NCBI GenBank assembly: GCA_036924085.1
Contig: JAVGWX010000014.1
Span: 35,783,619-35,847,618, forward strand
Length of the DNA: 64,000 nt
Reading direction: 5' to 3'
Source: Ariolimax columbianus
Taxonomy: Eukaryota > Mollusca > Gastropoda > Stylommatophora > Arionidae
Each line of letters begins with the position of its first letter. The first letter of the stretch is position 1. The notes under the pieces were generated by a model. That model saw only the letters and a program-made list of their open reading frames with translations, was not told the origin of the DNA and did no database searches. Shown piece after piece: positions 24,751 to 36,115 of the stretch. The position numbers and the translations under genes are program-made.

Positions 24751-25084
24751 CGTGTGTGTCGGACTCTCAATCCATTCTTCGTAAGGTACAGAAGAGCTAG
24801 ATAAGGCAGGATCGGTTGGTAGATGTAGAAGCTTCAAACCTCTAGGAAGTAATGTGGATCTACTGTCCTGGTCATGCTAATGGGGTTCAGGGCAAGTAAC
24901 GAAAGACCTAACATCCTGTCTTCAAAATCCCTAATGATGGGCATGCTTGAAATGGACAGTTCGCTAAGGCAAAAACATTGACATACCTTGGAAGCACTGT
25001 TGCGCCAGACGGCATGACAGACAAAGACATCGAAAGCGTAACAAACAAAGCCAGAATAATCTTTGCTAACTTAAACAACGGTTG

Positions 25085-25340
25085 AGGGATGGCGTGGCCT
25101 AGTGGTTAAGTGGCACGGCTCACAACCCGAAGGTGCTGGGTTCGATCCCCATCGCAGCACCGACCGTTAACCCGGGGAAGTAAACCCTTAGAAAATGCAG
25201 GAGGAAGCAGACCATTACATAAATGAATGCTGAAGTCGGATGCACTGGGCCGACAGGCGCAAAATAAAAACCACAGTGCAACTCACACCACCTTGTGGGT
25301 TAGAGAAATAAGGCGAACGCATTTAAAAAAATAAATAAAT
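25085..25340 (+). mobile_element. tRNA-derived SINE, copy 2, inserted in a LINE
   Basis: A box TGGCCTAGTGG (25095-25105) and B box GGTTCGATCC (25139-25148), with the same body and 3' end as copy 1. Flanked by AACAACGGTTG (25074-25084) and AACATCGTTTG (25341-25351), a 9/11 match that reads as a decayed target-site duplication. Host LINE coding resumes right after it. Confidence 0.9.
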
Positions 25341-25948
25341 AACATCGTTTGGAAGTCATCGCTGTGCAGTACAAACACTAAACTACAAATTTACAAGATG
25401 CCTTGCTTTCTGTGCTTCTGTATCGGGCGGAGTGCTGAAGTGTAACTGAAAATGAAACGTGTTCAAATCACGGTTGCGACAGAGATTTTTTCCCGTGGAC
25501 TTTCTGGTATTTCCCTGGGTCTCTGCGTAGTAGAGATCGGACGCATGTGTTCAGTGTCGCGCAATTTTAAAAATCCCTTGGCAGATGGAGATCAAAAAAA
25601 AGCTTAACGACCGTTGCCCGGACAAAAAAAATCTAAATTATGTTAAAGATCTGCCCAATCTATTACGGGACCCTCGTCGGTGCTACGGAGCTCGTGCATT
25701 GTGCGGGGATTCTACAAGAATATGGAGAAGAACAGAGAACATCAGTTAAACCGCCTGCAATGACGTTGATTCTTCGATTAAACTGAACTAAACAGATCAT
25801 CTGTTCAAACACCATCACCAATTGAGAGTTGCTTGCCCAGTGTATCTATAAGACACAAACGATCAGTCGACGTTGTAATTGGATAGGCCATGTCCTATGA
25901 AAATAACCAGACGCCATAACAAGAACTGTCTTGATATGGACCCCAGAC

Positions 25949-26552
25949 CTGAACTTAATGATTTAAGAGCAGTACTCTGTCAACTATGCCAGCAGTCCTC
26001 ACTAAAAAGGGTAGTGGTACAGTGGGTTCCATCCCACTGCAACATCCAAGGCAACGAGGAGGCAGACAGACTGGCAAAAGTAGGTGCAAGACTACCACAA
26101 CCAGATACTAGTATGACATTCGAAGAGTCAAAACGGCTTATTAGAGCTAGATACATGACCAAATGGGAAACCGAACATACTGGCTACACAAAAAACGATG
26201 CCTATTACCAGTTGAACAGAAGAGAGCAGGTCGTGGTCTTCAGACTTCGCACTGGCCACAAAAGACTGAGATACCACCTATTCAACAAATTGAAGATAGG
26301 TGGCACTGACGAATGCCCGTGTGGTACCGGGAAAATGACCGCTGAGCATTTGCTGCAAAACTGCCCGACATACGAGGATCAGAGACAGCAGATGTGGCCA
26401 TCACCAGTGACAACACTATGCAAACTCTATGGCAGTGTCGACAGCCTCAGGATGACCGCTGCTTTTTTCGAAAAAATAAAGGTTGATGTCTGACTGCGTA
26501 CGATGAAGAAGAAGAAGAAGAAGAAGAAGAAGAAGAAGATGAAGAAGAAGAA
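25949..26552 (+). mobile_element. I-type LINE 3' fragment with perfect 11-bp TSD
   Basis: Flanked by GGACCCCAGAC at 25938-25948 and 26553-26563. Encodes the last part of RNase H (ELNDLRAVLCQLC, VVQWVPSHCNIQGNEEADR), a linker (ARYMTKWETEHTGYTKNDA) and the C-terminal tail with CPCGTGKMTAEHLLQNCP and MWPSP, stopping at about 26493, then a GAAGAA tail. The reading frame is intact across the fragment. 5' truncation fits target-primed reverse transcription. Confidence 0.92.
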
Positions 26553-26775
26553 GGACCCCAGACAGAAAACGAAAGAGAGATTGACCTAAGACAACTTTGA
26601 TAAGAGCCATATATGCCGAATTGAAAATAATGAATCAGAGTTGATGAACTGCACGAAGGATGACTGCAGACCAGGCGAAGAAGAGGGGGTTTGTTGTTGT
26701 CCTTAAACACGCCATCGGACATGATGGTCTCTGACCATTTTGTCAGCCCCTGACCAAGGAACTAAGTAGAAGATA

Positions 26776-27365
26776 TGAACAGAGGTACCATGTTAAAGTT
26801 TATCAATGATCGCCTGTTGGATGACCCCGCTATTGACCAATCAACAATTCAATGACTATAGAGCTTTACAGCCAACAACGATCAAATAGACTGGAGTGCA
26901 TGAGAGGACGTTGCAGGAGTTTGTACAACCAACTAGATACAAGAACCACCGATATACACCCTCTTCGTTATTTGCTAAAATACACTGAACACCTAAGCGT
27001 GTGCCCGGAACGCAGTGAAGCCGTTTCGTAGGAACAGCTCGTAATACATCATAAAAAGGCTGAAACACAGCAATGTGTGGTCTCTAACACTTCATCACAG
27101 ACAGCAACGTATGGTATGAGGCTACCTTTCGCTAACTTAAGTAAATCATGGATGTTTCACGGATTAGATAATGTGTTTGGTTGAAAGTACGTGTACCGCA
27201 TTGTCTGTCGCCAGCAGGCTAATATACTAGTACATTACGTTAACAAGCCAAGGTTTATAGCTGATCACAACAAGATGGTGGTCGGTGACACAAATACCCG
27301 CTGGTGAAATAAACAACAGAATTAAGAACTTAATCAGCGAGTCTCAAACTCAAGCCACTATGAGA
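26776..27365. other. No gene recognised
   Basis: No recognisable coding or repeat pattern before the 30-bp array begins. Confidence 0.45.
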
Positions 27366-29012
27366 GCTGATGAAGTCAAGTTGATGGATTAAGGTCAGCA
27401 GAACGTCAAGTTGATGGACCAAGGTCAGCAGGACGTCAAGCTAATGAATCAAGATCAACAGGACGTCAAGTTTATAGATTTAAACAGCGGAACGTCAAGT
27501 TAATAGATTAAGGTCAGTAGAACGTCAAGTTAATGTATCAAGATCAACAGGACGTCAAGTTGATGGATCATGGTCAGTAGGACATACGTTTGGTGGATCA
27601 AGCTCACTAGGACGTCAAGTTGATGGATCAAGGTCAGCAGGACGTCAAGCTGATGGTTCAAGGTCAGAAGGAGATAACGTTGACGGATCAAGGTCAGCAG
27701 GACGTCAAGCTGATGGATCAAGGTCAGAAGGAGATAACGTTGACGGATCAAGGTCAGTAGAACGTCAAGTTAGTCGATCAAGCTCAGTAGGACGTCAAGC
27801 TGATGGATCAAGGTCAGAAGCAGATAAAGTTGACGGATCAAGGTCAGTAGAACGTCAAGCTAGTAAATCAAGCTCAGTATGACGTCAAGCTGATGGATCA
27901 AGGTCAGAAGCAGATAAAGTTGACGGATCAAGGTCAGTAGAACGTCAAGTTAGTAGATCAAGCTCAGTAGGACGTCAAGCTGATGGATAAAGGTCAGAAG
28001 GAGATCAAGTTGACGGATCAAGGTCAGTAGAACGTCAAGTTAGTAGATCAAGCTCAGTAGGACGTCAAGCTGATGGATCAAGGTCAGAAGGAGATAACGT
28101 TGACGGATGAAGGTCAGTAGGACGTCTAGCTGATGGATCAAGGTCAGAAGGAGATAAAGTTGACGGATCAAGGTCAGTAGGACGTCAAGTTGATAGATCA
28201 AGGTCAGTAGAATGTAAAGTTAGTAGATCAAGCTCAGTAGGACGTCAAGCTGATGGATCAAGGTCAGAAGGAGATAACGTTGACGGATCAAGGTCAGTAG
28301 GACGTCAAGTTGATAGATCAAGGTCAGTAGAACGTCAAGTTAGTAGATCAAGCTCAGTAGGACGTCAAGCTGATGGATCAAGGTCAGAAGGAGATAACGT
28401 TGACGGATCAAGGTCAGTAGGACGTCAAGTTGATAGATCAAGGTCAGTAGAACGTCAAGTTAGTAGATCAAGCTCAGTAGGACGTCAAGCTAATGGATCA
28501 AGGTCAGCAGGACGTCAAGTTAGTAGATCAAGCTCAGTAGGACGTTAAGCTGATGGATCAAGGTCAGAAGGAGATAAAGTTGACGGATCAAGGTCAGTAG
28601 GACATAAGGTTGGTGGATCAAGGTCAGAAGTACATACAGTTGATTGATCAATGGGAACTGGACGTCAAATTGATGGATCAAGATCAGTAGGACGTCAAGT
28701 TAATGGCTCAAGGTCAGCAGGACGTCAAGCTGATGGATCAAGATCATCAGGAAGTCAAGTTGATAGATCATGATCAGCAGGACGTCAAGTTGATGGATCA
28801 AGGTCAGTAGGACATATAGTTGATGGATCAAGGTCAGTAGGACATATAGTTGATGGATCAAGGTCAGCAGTACATACAGTTGATGGATCAAGGTCAGTAG
28901 GACATATAGTTGATGGATCAAGGTCAGCAGTACATACAGTTGATTGATCAAGGTGAACTGGACGTCAAATTGATGGATCAAGATTAGCAGGACGCCAAGT
29001 TGGTGGATCTAG
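27366..29012. repeat. 30-bp minisatellite, about 55 copies, with 90-bp higher-order units
   Basis: Unit GACGTCAAGTTGATGGATCA plus AGGTCAGTAG, 30 bp. In 27.66-28.60 kb three unit types alternate: one with AGGAGATAACGTTGACGG, one with AGAACGTCAAGTTAGTAG, one with AGCTCAGTAGGACGTCAAGC. They form 90-bp (sometimes 120-150-bp) higher-order repeats. 30 is a multiple of 3, so the minus strand shows open 10-residue repeats (LTLIHQLDVL), an artefact. The palindrome GACGTC recurs in most units. Confidence 0.95.
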
Positions 29013-29324
29013 AAGGTCACAGTAAAAATAATATAATAGAATTTGAAAATATCCCGAAAGAAACATCTCAACAAATCATGTCGTAATTGTCGTATTCCCA
29101 TTACTGGGGTAGTTGAGTTTTTATGCTGAGGACTACATGCCGCTTCGCCACTGCTGTCACCACGTCGTGTGCTGACAATGTTTGTTTATTTAATCTAATC
29201 ACAAAAACAGCATGTGCCTTACAGGGGATTCAATTTACTGCCCTCCTTGCCAGCGGGCTGGCATCAAAACCAGTCGGCCACTCGCTCGTGCATAATTGGA
29301 GGCTACACGTGTTATAGATCTGAC
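29013..29324. other. No gene recognised
   Basis: Unassigned sequence between the 30-bp array and the LINE endonuclease remnant. Confidence 0.4.
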
Positions 29325-29775
29325 AGAAACGAGGAGGTAAAAGAGTGGAACAGGGATATTCGTGAGAAATAACATCAGCATAAAGCAGATATTGAGGGGG
29401 CGAAGTACCATATGCTACATATCAAAACAAAATATGGAATTCCACCTGCTAAATTATTAGTCTGAGTGGTCGTTCACTGACACTAGATACGATCTCAACA
29501 AAGGAGAGCCGGATTGTGTGTGGACACTTCAATAGCTAACGCGCGGAGCTGGAGCTGGGATCAAATTGGTTAGGAGCTAGACATGTGGCAGGATGACAAA
29601 GAACTTGGCTTGATTTACCAGCCAACTGACCAACCGACCTTCTACTCGAGATCATGGCACCTCTTCACCCGATTTGGCATTGCCCTCACCATGCATGAGG
29701 GGAACATTCCGCATGTTGTTCAGAAACAACTTGGAGGTAGCGACCACAGGCCAGTATTTCTAACTGTTTAAAATT
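29325..29775 (+). pseudogene. LINE apurinic-type endonuclease fragment
   Basis: The plus strand near 29583-29771 encodes MWQDDKELGLIYQPTDQPTF, then YSRSWHLFTRFGIAL, and ends GGSDHRPVFLTV. The SDH motif at the end is a catalytic signature of the exonuclease-endonuclease-phosphatase fold that opens LINE ORF2. An upstream VCGHFN segment (about 29515) resembles the GDFN motif with Asp changed to His and stops nearby. The active site is therefore damaged. RT tail sequence of another kind follows 160 bp later, with the RT core missing in between. Confidence 0.65.
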
Positions 29776-29934
29776 AATGTCGAAGAGACTAACACCTTGT
29801 CTAATTCGCTTTACAAAAAGGTCGTCTGGTCGTCTGGTACTTGCGTTGAACTAGTGTATTGACTAGGGATCTGACTAGGGATGATGATGTAGATGTGGTT
29901 ATTTGATGAGCTCAAGAGAGGGACAGGATCTTGA

Positions 29935-30555
29935 AATAGTGAACCGTTTCAAATATCTGGGCTTAACAATCAGTGATGAGGGATCGAAACCAGAGGTCCT
30001 GGCCATAATAGTACAAACAACAGCTACGCTTGCATGATTGCAACATATATGGAAAAATAAACTACTCTCCCTCGCAATAAAGGTCAGACTAATGCGCTCA
30101 CTGGTTCTTTCGATATTTCTCTACGCCTGCGAAACATGGACTATTACAGCAGACCTCCGGTAAGGAAATCATGCATGGAGATGAGATGTTTTAGAATACT
30201 CCTAAATATCACCTACAAAGACCGTATCCCAAATAATGTAGTACGACGTAGAATCGAGAATGAAAGTGGACTGTACGACCACCTCCACACAGCTATCAAA
30301 AGGCGAATTCTGACTTGGAATGGCAATGTCTCAAGGTCCAAGGTCCTTGCAAATACTACAGGCCACAGTACAGGGCAAGCGAAGACTTGGACGTCCGAGA
30401 AAAAGTTGGGAAGACAAGATCCGTGAATGGACTAGCCTACGACTCGAGGAGTTAAAAAAACGCAACCGCATACAGAGAGAGATGGATCCAGATTATGTAA
30501 GGTGTTAGCACGAGTGCCCTAACGATCCCAAGAGATCACTGGATGTACTGAAATG
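29935..30555 (+). pseudogene. LINE RT C-terminal domain fragment, second copy
   Basis: Plus-strand pieces: VNRFKYLGLTISDEGSKPEV (YLG thumb motif), LSIFLYACETWTITADLR then a frameshift, MEMRCFRILLNITYKDRIPN, KRRILTWNGNVSRSK, and in another frame GKRRLGRPRKSWEDKIREW. Same family as 23665-24090 and 63330-63815. It ends CCCTAACGATCCCAAGAG and a GAACTGAAC tail. At least two frameshifts. Confidence 0.7.
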
Positions 30556-30599
30556 AACTGAACAACAGATGCATACTACAGGCTGCTCGTAAAACAACA

Positions 30600-31796
30600 C
30601 CTAGAATGGTTCGCAAGCAATATAGACCAAATTGGAATAGTACATTAGAACTGCATTACAACTTTGTAAGCGAAGCAGAGATAAGCCCATACGAAGAACA
30701 TCTCCAAAACTTCCCGCATGATAATGTTGCGTTTTAACAGGCCAAGTTGCATGCTCGAGGCGAAGCTAGAGGAAGACAACAGTCTCTGAACTTTGAAAGG
30801 GATACCAGGAAACTGGGGAAGTTGGTAAAGCAACTTAATGACGAGAAGACAAAGAGAAACACAAATATTAAACGAAGAAGGAAACATCCTCACAGACAAA
30901 CAAGCGACAACAAAAAAGACAACAATATTGAAGATTATCCAAAGAAATATCTGGAGGTTCAGGAAAAAACGACAAAATGTATACGAGATGGTACCACATT
31001 CGAAGTTATGGAGACGAAAATCAATCACATACAGAGAACTGGAGTTAGAAATATCCACACTGAGCATAAAAAGGTAGCCAGGAACAGATGGAGTAACAAA
31101 TGAAATGATCAAGAACAAAGACAAAACTACTGCAGATCTTTAATATATGTTGTACATCGGGTAAAGTCTCACAGATCTGGAAAGAAGAAATTAGGATGCC
31201 ACTGCCAAAACTAGGGAAAGACAGCTTCATGGTTTCCAACTATAGACCAATTAGCTTCACAAGCTTTTTCTGTAAAACAATGGATCATCAACCTAAGGCT
31301 CCTGTAGTACAGTGAGAGACAAAAACATTGTGCCACAGCAGGCAGACTAGGGGATTTTACTTCACTGAAGACCAGGAAACCTACTTTTTCCAAGAGATCG
31401 AGGACGCGTTCTAAGACAAGACATTATTACTAGCAGAATGGATAAACATAACAAAAGCTTTTAACAAAGTCTGGAAAGAAGGACTTTTAAAGAAACTTAG
31501 CTGAGAAACAATGGAATGGGTAGTTGGATGTAAAAACGGATAAAAGCATAGTTCCATTACAGAAGAGCCAGAGTCCAGATAGATGGCCTCAAGAGTAAGA
31601 AAATTCTACTGCGTCATGATATGCCTCAGGAAGAGGTCTTTCTCCCATACTTTTCATAGTCTTCACCAATGTCCTGATTACTGAACTGCCACAAGGAAGA
31701 AAAGTGCCAATTTACGCTGATGACTCGATAATATGGCGTACAAATAAGCATGCAACAGTGGCTACAGAAATGCTGCAAAGAGAAATTGATGCCTTA
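30600..31796 (+). pseudogene. I-type-like LINE RT, left part (continues at 33530)
   Basis: The plus strand, with several frameshifts and stops, carries a linker (LVKQLNDEKTKRNT, ILNEEGNILTDKQA), the RT entry PGTDGVTNEMIKN, VSNYRPISFTSFF, FNKVWKEGLLKKL, DMPQGRGLSPILFIVFTNVL (PQG..LSP.LF block) and the catalytic box VPIYADDSIIWRT. It stops at EMLQREIDAL, exactly where a minus-strand CR1 tail begins. What follows this point in related elements (FSLSKTKI, LGVT) is found at 33560-33870 after the CR1. The YADD box is intact, but the element is dead through frame damage. Confidence 0.7.
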
Positions 31797-33515
31797 ACAT
31801 CTTAACTTAACTTACCTTAACTTAACTTAACGTCTTTATACTGGTTTAGAAGACCCTGCAGAGTCTGTATACAACCAGTTACATTTACATCACTTTGCTC
31901 TAAAAGCTATGCGCATCCAGTTTATTCTTAAATGCATTAACTGTCCCCGCCTTCACTACCTCCCCTGGCAATGCATTCCAAGCAGACACCACTCTCTAAC
32001 TAAAAAAATATTTCCTAATATCTTCTACTTCTTCTTCGTACGCAGTCAGACAGTAACCATTATTTTTTCGAAAAAAGCGGCGGTCATCCTAAGGCTGTCG
32101 CCACTGCCATAGAGCTTGTCTTGCAGTTCCACTGGTGATGGCCACATCTGCTCTCTCTGATCCTCGTATGTCGGGCAGTTCTGCAGCAGATGTTCAGCGG
32201 TCATTTTACCGGTACCGCACGGGCATTCGTCGGTACCACCTATCTTCAATTTGTTGAATAGGTGGTACCTCAGTCTATTGTGGCCAGTGCGAAGTCTGAA
32301 GACAACGACCTGCTCTCTTCGGTTCAACTGGTAATAGGTTCCTAATATCTAATCTGGACCTCTCTTTAGTCAGCTTGTAGCTATGCCCTCGTGTTATTGT
32401 AGGTGGCTGTATTTTACAAAAGCTTGTTATAGTCTAATTTATCGATTCCTCTGATCATCTTATAAACCTGTATTAAGTCACCACGAATTCTTCTCTCTTC
32501 GATACACTGTAAGCCGGTTTTTCTGAGTCGTTCCTCGTAACTGTAATTCTGGAATCCCACTATCATCTTTGTAGCTCTTTTTTGTATTCTTTCCAGCATG
32601 TTTATATCCCCTCTATGATAAGGACTCCACGCCTGTACACAGTATATATAGCTTTATACAGTCTGATGATCACTTCCTTACTCCTATGTTTAATATTTCT
32701 TTTTATCATACCTAACATTGCATTTGCCTTTTTCACTGCTACCTTAACTTGCTCACTCACCTTTCCTGTATGATCTATTATAACCGCTAGGTCCCTTTCC
32801 TTATCTATCTTTCTAATATTGTTTTCTCCCATTCTGTAATTATGTTCCATATTGGATCTACCCATGTGGATGACTGTACATTTATCTACATTAAACTCCA
32901 TTTGCCAGCTTACAGACCATTCTCGAATTTGATCTAAATCCGACATCAATATATCCACTTCCGCTTTAGATTAGACACTACTGCATAGTTTTTGTGTCAT
33001 AAGCAAATTTTGCAATCATGGATCCCATATCCATGTCCAAATCATTTATATATATAAAGAACAAAATTGGTCCCAAAACCGAGCCATGTGGCACACCACT
33101 TTTCACTTCACACCACTCAGAGTACTCCTTATTAATGCCCACCCTCTGCCTTCTTCCCGTTAACCAATTTTCAATCCATTTGGCAACTTCCCCACCTATT
33201 CCATGTGATTTTAACTTTCGAAATAATCTTTGATGAGGTACTCTATCAAAGGCCTTTGCAAAGTCTAGATAAATAACGTCCACTGGCTCCCCTTTATCTA
33301 TGATTTTGGTAACCTCCTCCATGAATTCTAATAGATTTGTTAAGTATGATCTCCCTCTAGCTAACCCATGCTGACTATTTCTAATTAGATTAAATTTGTC
33401 TAAATGCATTACAATGTTTTCTTTGATTATTGACTCTAACAATTTACAGACTATGCTCGTTAAACTCACCGGTCTATAATTTGCTGGATCTGATTTTTTG
33501 CCTTTTGCCTCTTGT
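31797..33515 (-). mobile_element. CR1-clade LINE, 5'-truncated, inserted in the I-type-like LINE
   Basis: The minus strand encodes a CR1 RT. Parts in order: KKSDPANYRPVSLTSIVCKL, VIYLDFAKAFDRVPHQRL, GVPHGSVLGPILFFIYINDL, IAKFAYDTK (canonical FADD changed to FAYD), WQMEFNVDKCTVIHMGRSN, KKANAMLGMIKRN. The loss of the first catalytic aspartate marks this copy as dead. The 3' end is the shared ATACTGGTTTAGAAG segment plus a TTAAGTTAAG tail at 31797-31832. It is interrupted by the I-type tail at 32024-32338. Confidence 0.88.
32024..32338 (-). mobile_element. I-type LINE 3' tail with 12-bp TSD, inside CR1
   Basis: 315-bp insertion flanked by TTCCTAATATCT at 32012-32023 and 32339-32350. It encodes the 93-residue C-terminal end (NRREQVVVFRLRTGHNR, CPCGTGKMTAEHLLQNCP, MWPSPVELQDK) with a short TTC tail. 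The protein is identical to that of the 18934-19982 copy and the DNA differs at about three positions by eye, so both arose from the same or sister source recently. Confidence 0.93.
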
Positions 33516-33529
33516 AGAAATAGGTGATG

Positions 33530-33870
33530 TGTTTGCATTCTTACAGAAAAATGCAGCACTATGATCTTTGCTCTCTCTCCAAAACAAAAATATGGAGTTA
33601 TCAAAACAAGCAAGAGCTCCAGAGAGAAGATAAACAACCCGCCCATCTTGGAGTCACATTGGTGCAACTCGTGAACAAGGCAAACAAAAAAGCCAGGATA
33701 AAGTTAACCATCCTGAGAAAATTAAGTGGAATCATTTGGGGAATTAGAGGGAAAATACGTAACAAAATTTATCAACAGGGCGTACGACCATATCTAAAAT
33801 ATGGGTCAGCAGCATGGTGTCCAATAGCAAACACAACATTAACAGATGTTGATAACGTGCAAAACTAGGC
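33530..33870 (+). pseudogene. I-type-like LINE RT, right part after the CR1
   Basis: Plus strand: CSLSKTKIWSYQNKQ, HLGVTLVQLVNKANKKARIK, LTILRKLSGIIWGIRGKIRN, YQQGVRPYLKYGSAAWCPIA. This parallels the I-type copy at 42475 onwards (FSLSIKPQNTKL, YLGVTFDRRM, IMRKLAGTSWGADE, RVRPVLEYGIAAW) but is a different, more diverged family. I infer that it is the continuation of 30600-31796, displaced by the CR1. Confidence 0.65.
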
Positions 33871-34009
33871 ACTTCTCCTTCTTCTTCTTCTTTTCTTCTT
33901 CTTTCTTTTCTTCTTATTTTTCTTCTTCCTCTACTTTTTCTTCTTCTTCTTCGATTTTTCTTCTACTACTACGTATTCTTTTTCTTCAGCGCTAATCCTG
34001 GAATGGACG
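33871..34009. repeat. TTC-rich low-complexity tract
   Basis: TTCTTCTTCTT with TTTTC interruptions. A GAA tail on the minus strand would be expected at the 3' end of an I-type element, but none is recognisable next to it. Confidence 0.85.
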
Positions 34010-35020
34010 TTCCGACGTTGTGTAGAAGTTCACAGAGAGACTGCGGTATCTCCGGGATTGGGTCCGACACATCCGGTTTCAGCTGGCTTTTTTGGGTACC
34101 GGGTAAGTCCTCCCGCTGCGATCCCTACTATATTAGCCAGACTACACTAGTGGAACCTTTCCAGTTTCCAGGGCCGCCGCTTGGAGGCGGGTGCCCAGAG
34201 TGTCCGAGATGGAGGGAAGACTCGTCTTTGCAGACACCTCGACATTACGGACGAGATCAAACCACTGGATACCGAGGATGCGTCACTGGTTGCGCGTATG
34301 AAAAGCGTCGAGTCTTTATATGTCATGCTTAAGTAGGGTCCAAGTTTCTAAACCATACAGGAAGACATGAATCACACACGTCTGATAAATACGAATTTTG
34401 GAACCGAGATAGTCTTCCATTATTCCACACACGGCGAAGGTCGGTCATCGGGGAAGCAGCAAGCGCGATCCGTCTTAACATGTCAGGTCGGATGATAAGA
34501 AACTCCCCATTTATGAATTTATTAGGACAACCCCCCCCCCCCCCTCCCTCCCCACACTGTGACCTTGGACAACAATTCTGTGAGGACCAGTGTCGCAGCA
34601 AAGGTTCTGAATTTTCTTGTTGGCCCAGGATATTGATAGACTCAGGTTTGATGTTTCGAGATCAAGTTTCTCGAGAGACTGTTACATAGCCTCATTATCT
34701 AGGCCAACTAGGACTATATCATCAGCATAGGCGAGGTCTGTGATGCATGTTTGGTCTATGCCAATGCCCAGATGGTGGGAGTCAAGGCGGTGTAGAATCT
34801 ATTCAATGGATCGGCATAAAAGGTCAGGGGCAAGGATGCAACCCTGTCTGACCTCTGAAGATGTTGAGAACCTGTCCGAGAGAGTACCTCCTAGGCGGAG
34901 ACTGGCACCGGTGTCCTTATGTAGCTCCTTTATCAAGTTCAGCTGTGGGGCAGGAGCTCCGATGCCTTGCAGGGCTTTCCAGAGAACGGATCTATCGACT
35001 GAATCGAAAAGAAGGTGTGA
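34010..35020 (-). pseudogene. LINE reverse transcriptase (Jockey-like), broken, core retained
   Basis: Minus-strand reading from the right: FDSVDRSVLWKALQGIGAPA (catalytic-site entry F.SV.R), LIKELHKDTGASLRLGGTLS, EVRQGCILAPDLLC, ITDLAYADDIVLVGLDNEAM (YADD box intact). After a poly-G/C stretch come RRIALAASPMTDLRRVWNN, then CLPVWFRNLDPT and a stop. In relatives this last segment reads YG.ETWT. It is related to 16800-17340 and perhaps to the tail at 50-424. Poly(C) at 34529-34543 interrupts it. Confidence 0.75.
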
Positions 35021-35692
35021 GCCAGAAAGCGGTGTATATTCACGAAAACAAGATTAAATCCGGAACCCCAAATAACAACCTCTCAGTGTCGCCTAACTAC
35101 TCACGTTCGTCTATGAGAAGAGTTGACTGAAGTATCAACATCAAAATAAATCCATATGTTCTGTTAGTAACTTCACTGTACAATAACTCCATACGCTGTG
35201 CTCGTAACTTCGCTGTACACAAAATAAAATCGATATGAATTACATATTCATCAAGACTCCACCTCACATTAGGGCCATGTGAGACACATTAGCCAAGACT
35301 CCACATCAGGGTCACGCGAAACATATTTACCAAGACCGCAACTTACATATATAAGTCATCTTTGGCACGACTCAAGTCAAATCGTAAATCTTCAAGTAAA
35401 ATTGCAAATCAAGTCTCCAATCAAGTTCCCCTAAGTTTGAGGGTGAGTCAATCATCAAGTCAACACGACAGCAACAGCGTTCGATTATCTGTTAGAATGG
35501 TATCTAGTAAATACTCGATAACAATAACTTGTTGAAATCTAGGTAACCTGGTCCCTAATAATCAATGAGCCATCAATGTAATTACACACGAGTCGGTAGA
35601 TTGCGCTTCGGTTGGTTTCGCCAAATCGGGGCAAGTCACCTAATTAATTTCCTGGTCGCCAATAAGCCGTTGATACAAAATATTATACTTGA
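35021..35692. other. No gene recognised
   Basis: AT-leaning sequence with short imperfect repeats (ACATTAGG/CACATCAGG around 35260-35320). No coding pattern. Confidence 0.45.
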
Positions 35693-36115
35693 GTCTTCTT
35701 CTTCTTCTTCTTCTTCTTCTTCTTCTTCTTCTTCTTCAAATTCTTCTTATTCTTCTACGCCTTCTGCCTCTCCTTCTTCTTTTCGTCATCAGCATCATCA
35801 CCATTATCAGCATTACCATCATCATCTTCTGCTGCTTCTTCGTCTTCTTCTTCTTCGTACGCATTCAGATACAGAAAAGAATATATCAAAAGAAAGCAGT
35901 GGTTAGCCTGAGGCTTCTTGCATCTTCATATTTCTTCACCAGCAATGGTATTGGTGATGGCCATATGTCCTCTCTTTGTCCCTCGTATGTTAGACATGTT
36001 TGTACCAATTGCTCACCAATATGCGACTGGATTCCCGAGTCATCAACTGGAGTCGACAATGATAGTTGTCCATCGTTGTCGATGAAGACCGCCGACATCA
36101 TCCTTGTCACGCAAC
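35693..36115 (-). mobile_element. Diverged I-type LINE tail with long TTC (GAA) end
   Basis: Starts with a TTC run (35693-35745) and variant TTCTTC/TCATCA sequence, then CGTACGCATTCAGATAC. Further on GCCTGAGGCTTCTTGC and GTATTGGTGATGGCCATATG match in order the I-type 3' end (CGTACGCAGTCAGACAG, CTGAGGCTGTC, CTGGTGATGGCC). Minus-strand coding (EGQREDIWPSP) corresponds to EDQREQMWPSP. Clearly older than the 18.9 and 32.0 kb copies. Confidence 0.7.

Larger units (their letters stand above)
24880..26775 (+). pseudogene. LINE RT C-terminal half, split by a SINE and an I-type element
   Basis: Four pieces of one broken element can be put in order. 24960-25074 encodes LTYLGSTVAPDGMTDKDIES and NKARIIFANLNN (RT thumb, YLGS). 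25341-25460 resumes with VWKSSLCSTNTKLQIYK. 25860-25948 encodes NWIGHVL and ITRTVLIWTPD. 26553-26775 resumes with DRKRKRD, PKTTLIRAIYAELK, and a terminal RRRRGFVVVLKHAIGHDGL. The SINE (25085-25340) and I-type insertion (25949-26552) account for the gaps. A second copy of the 3' end lies at 60160-60370. Confidence 0.7.
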
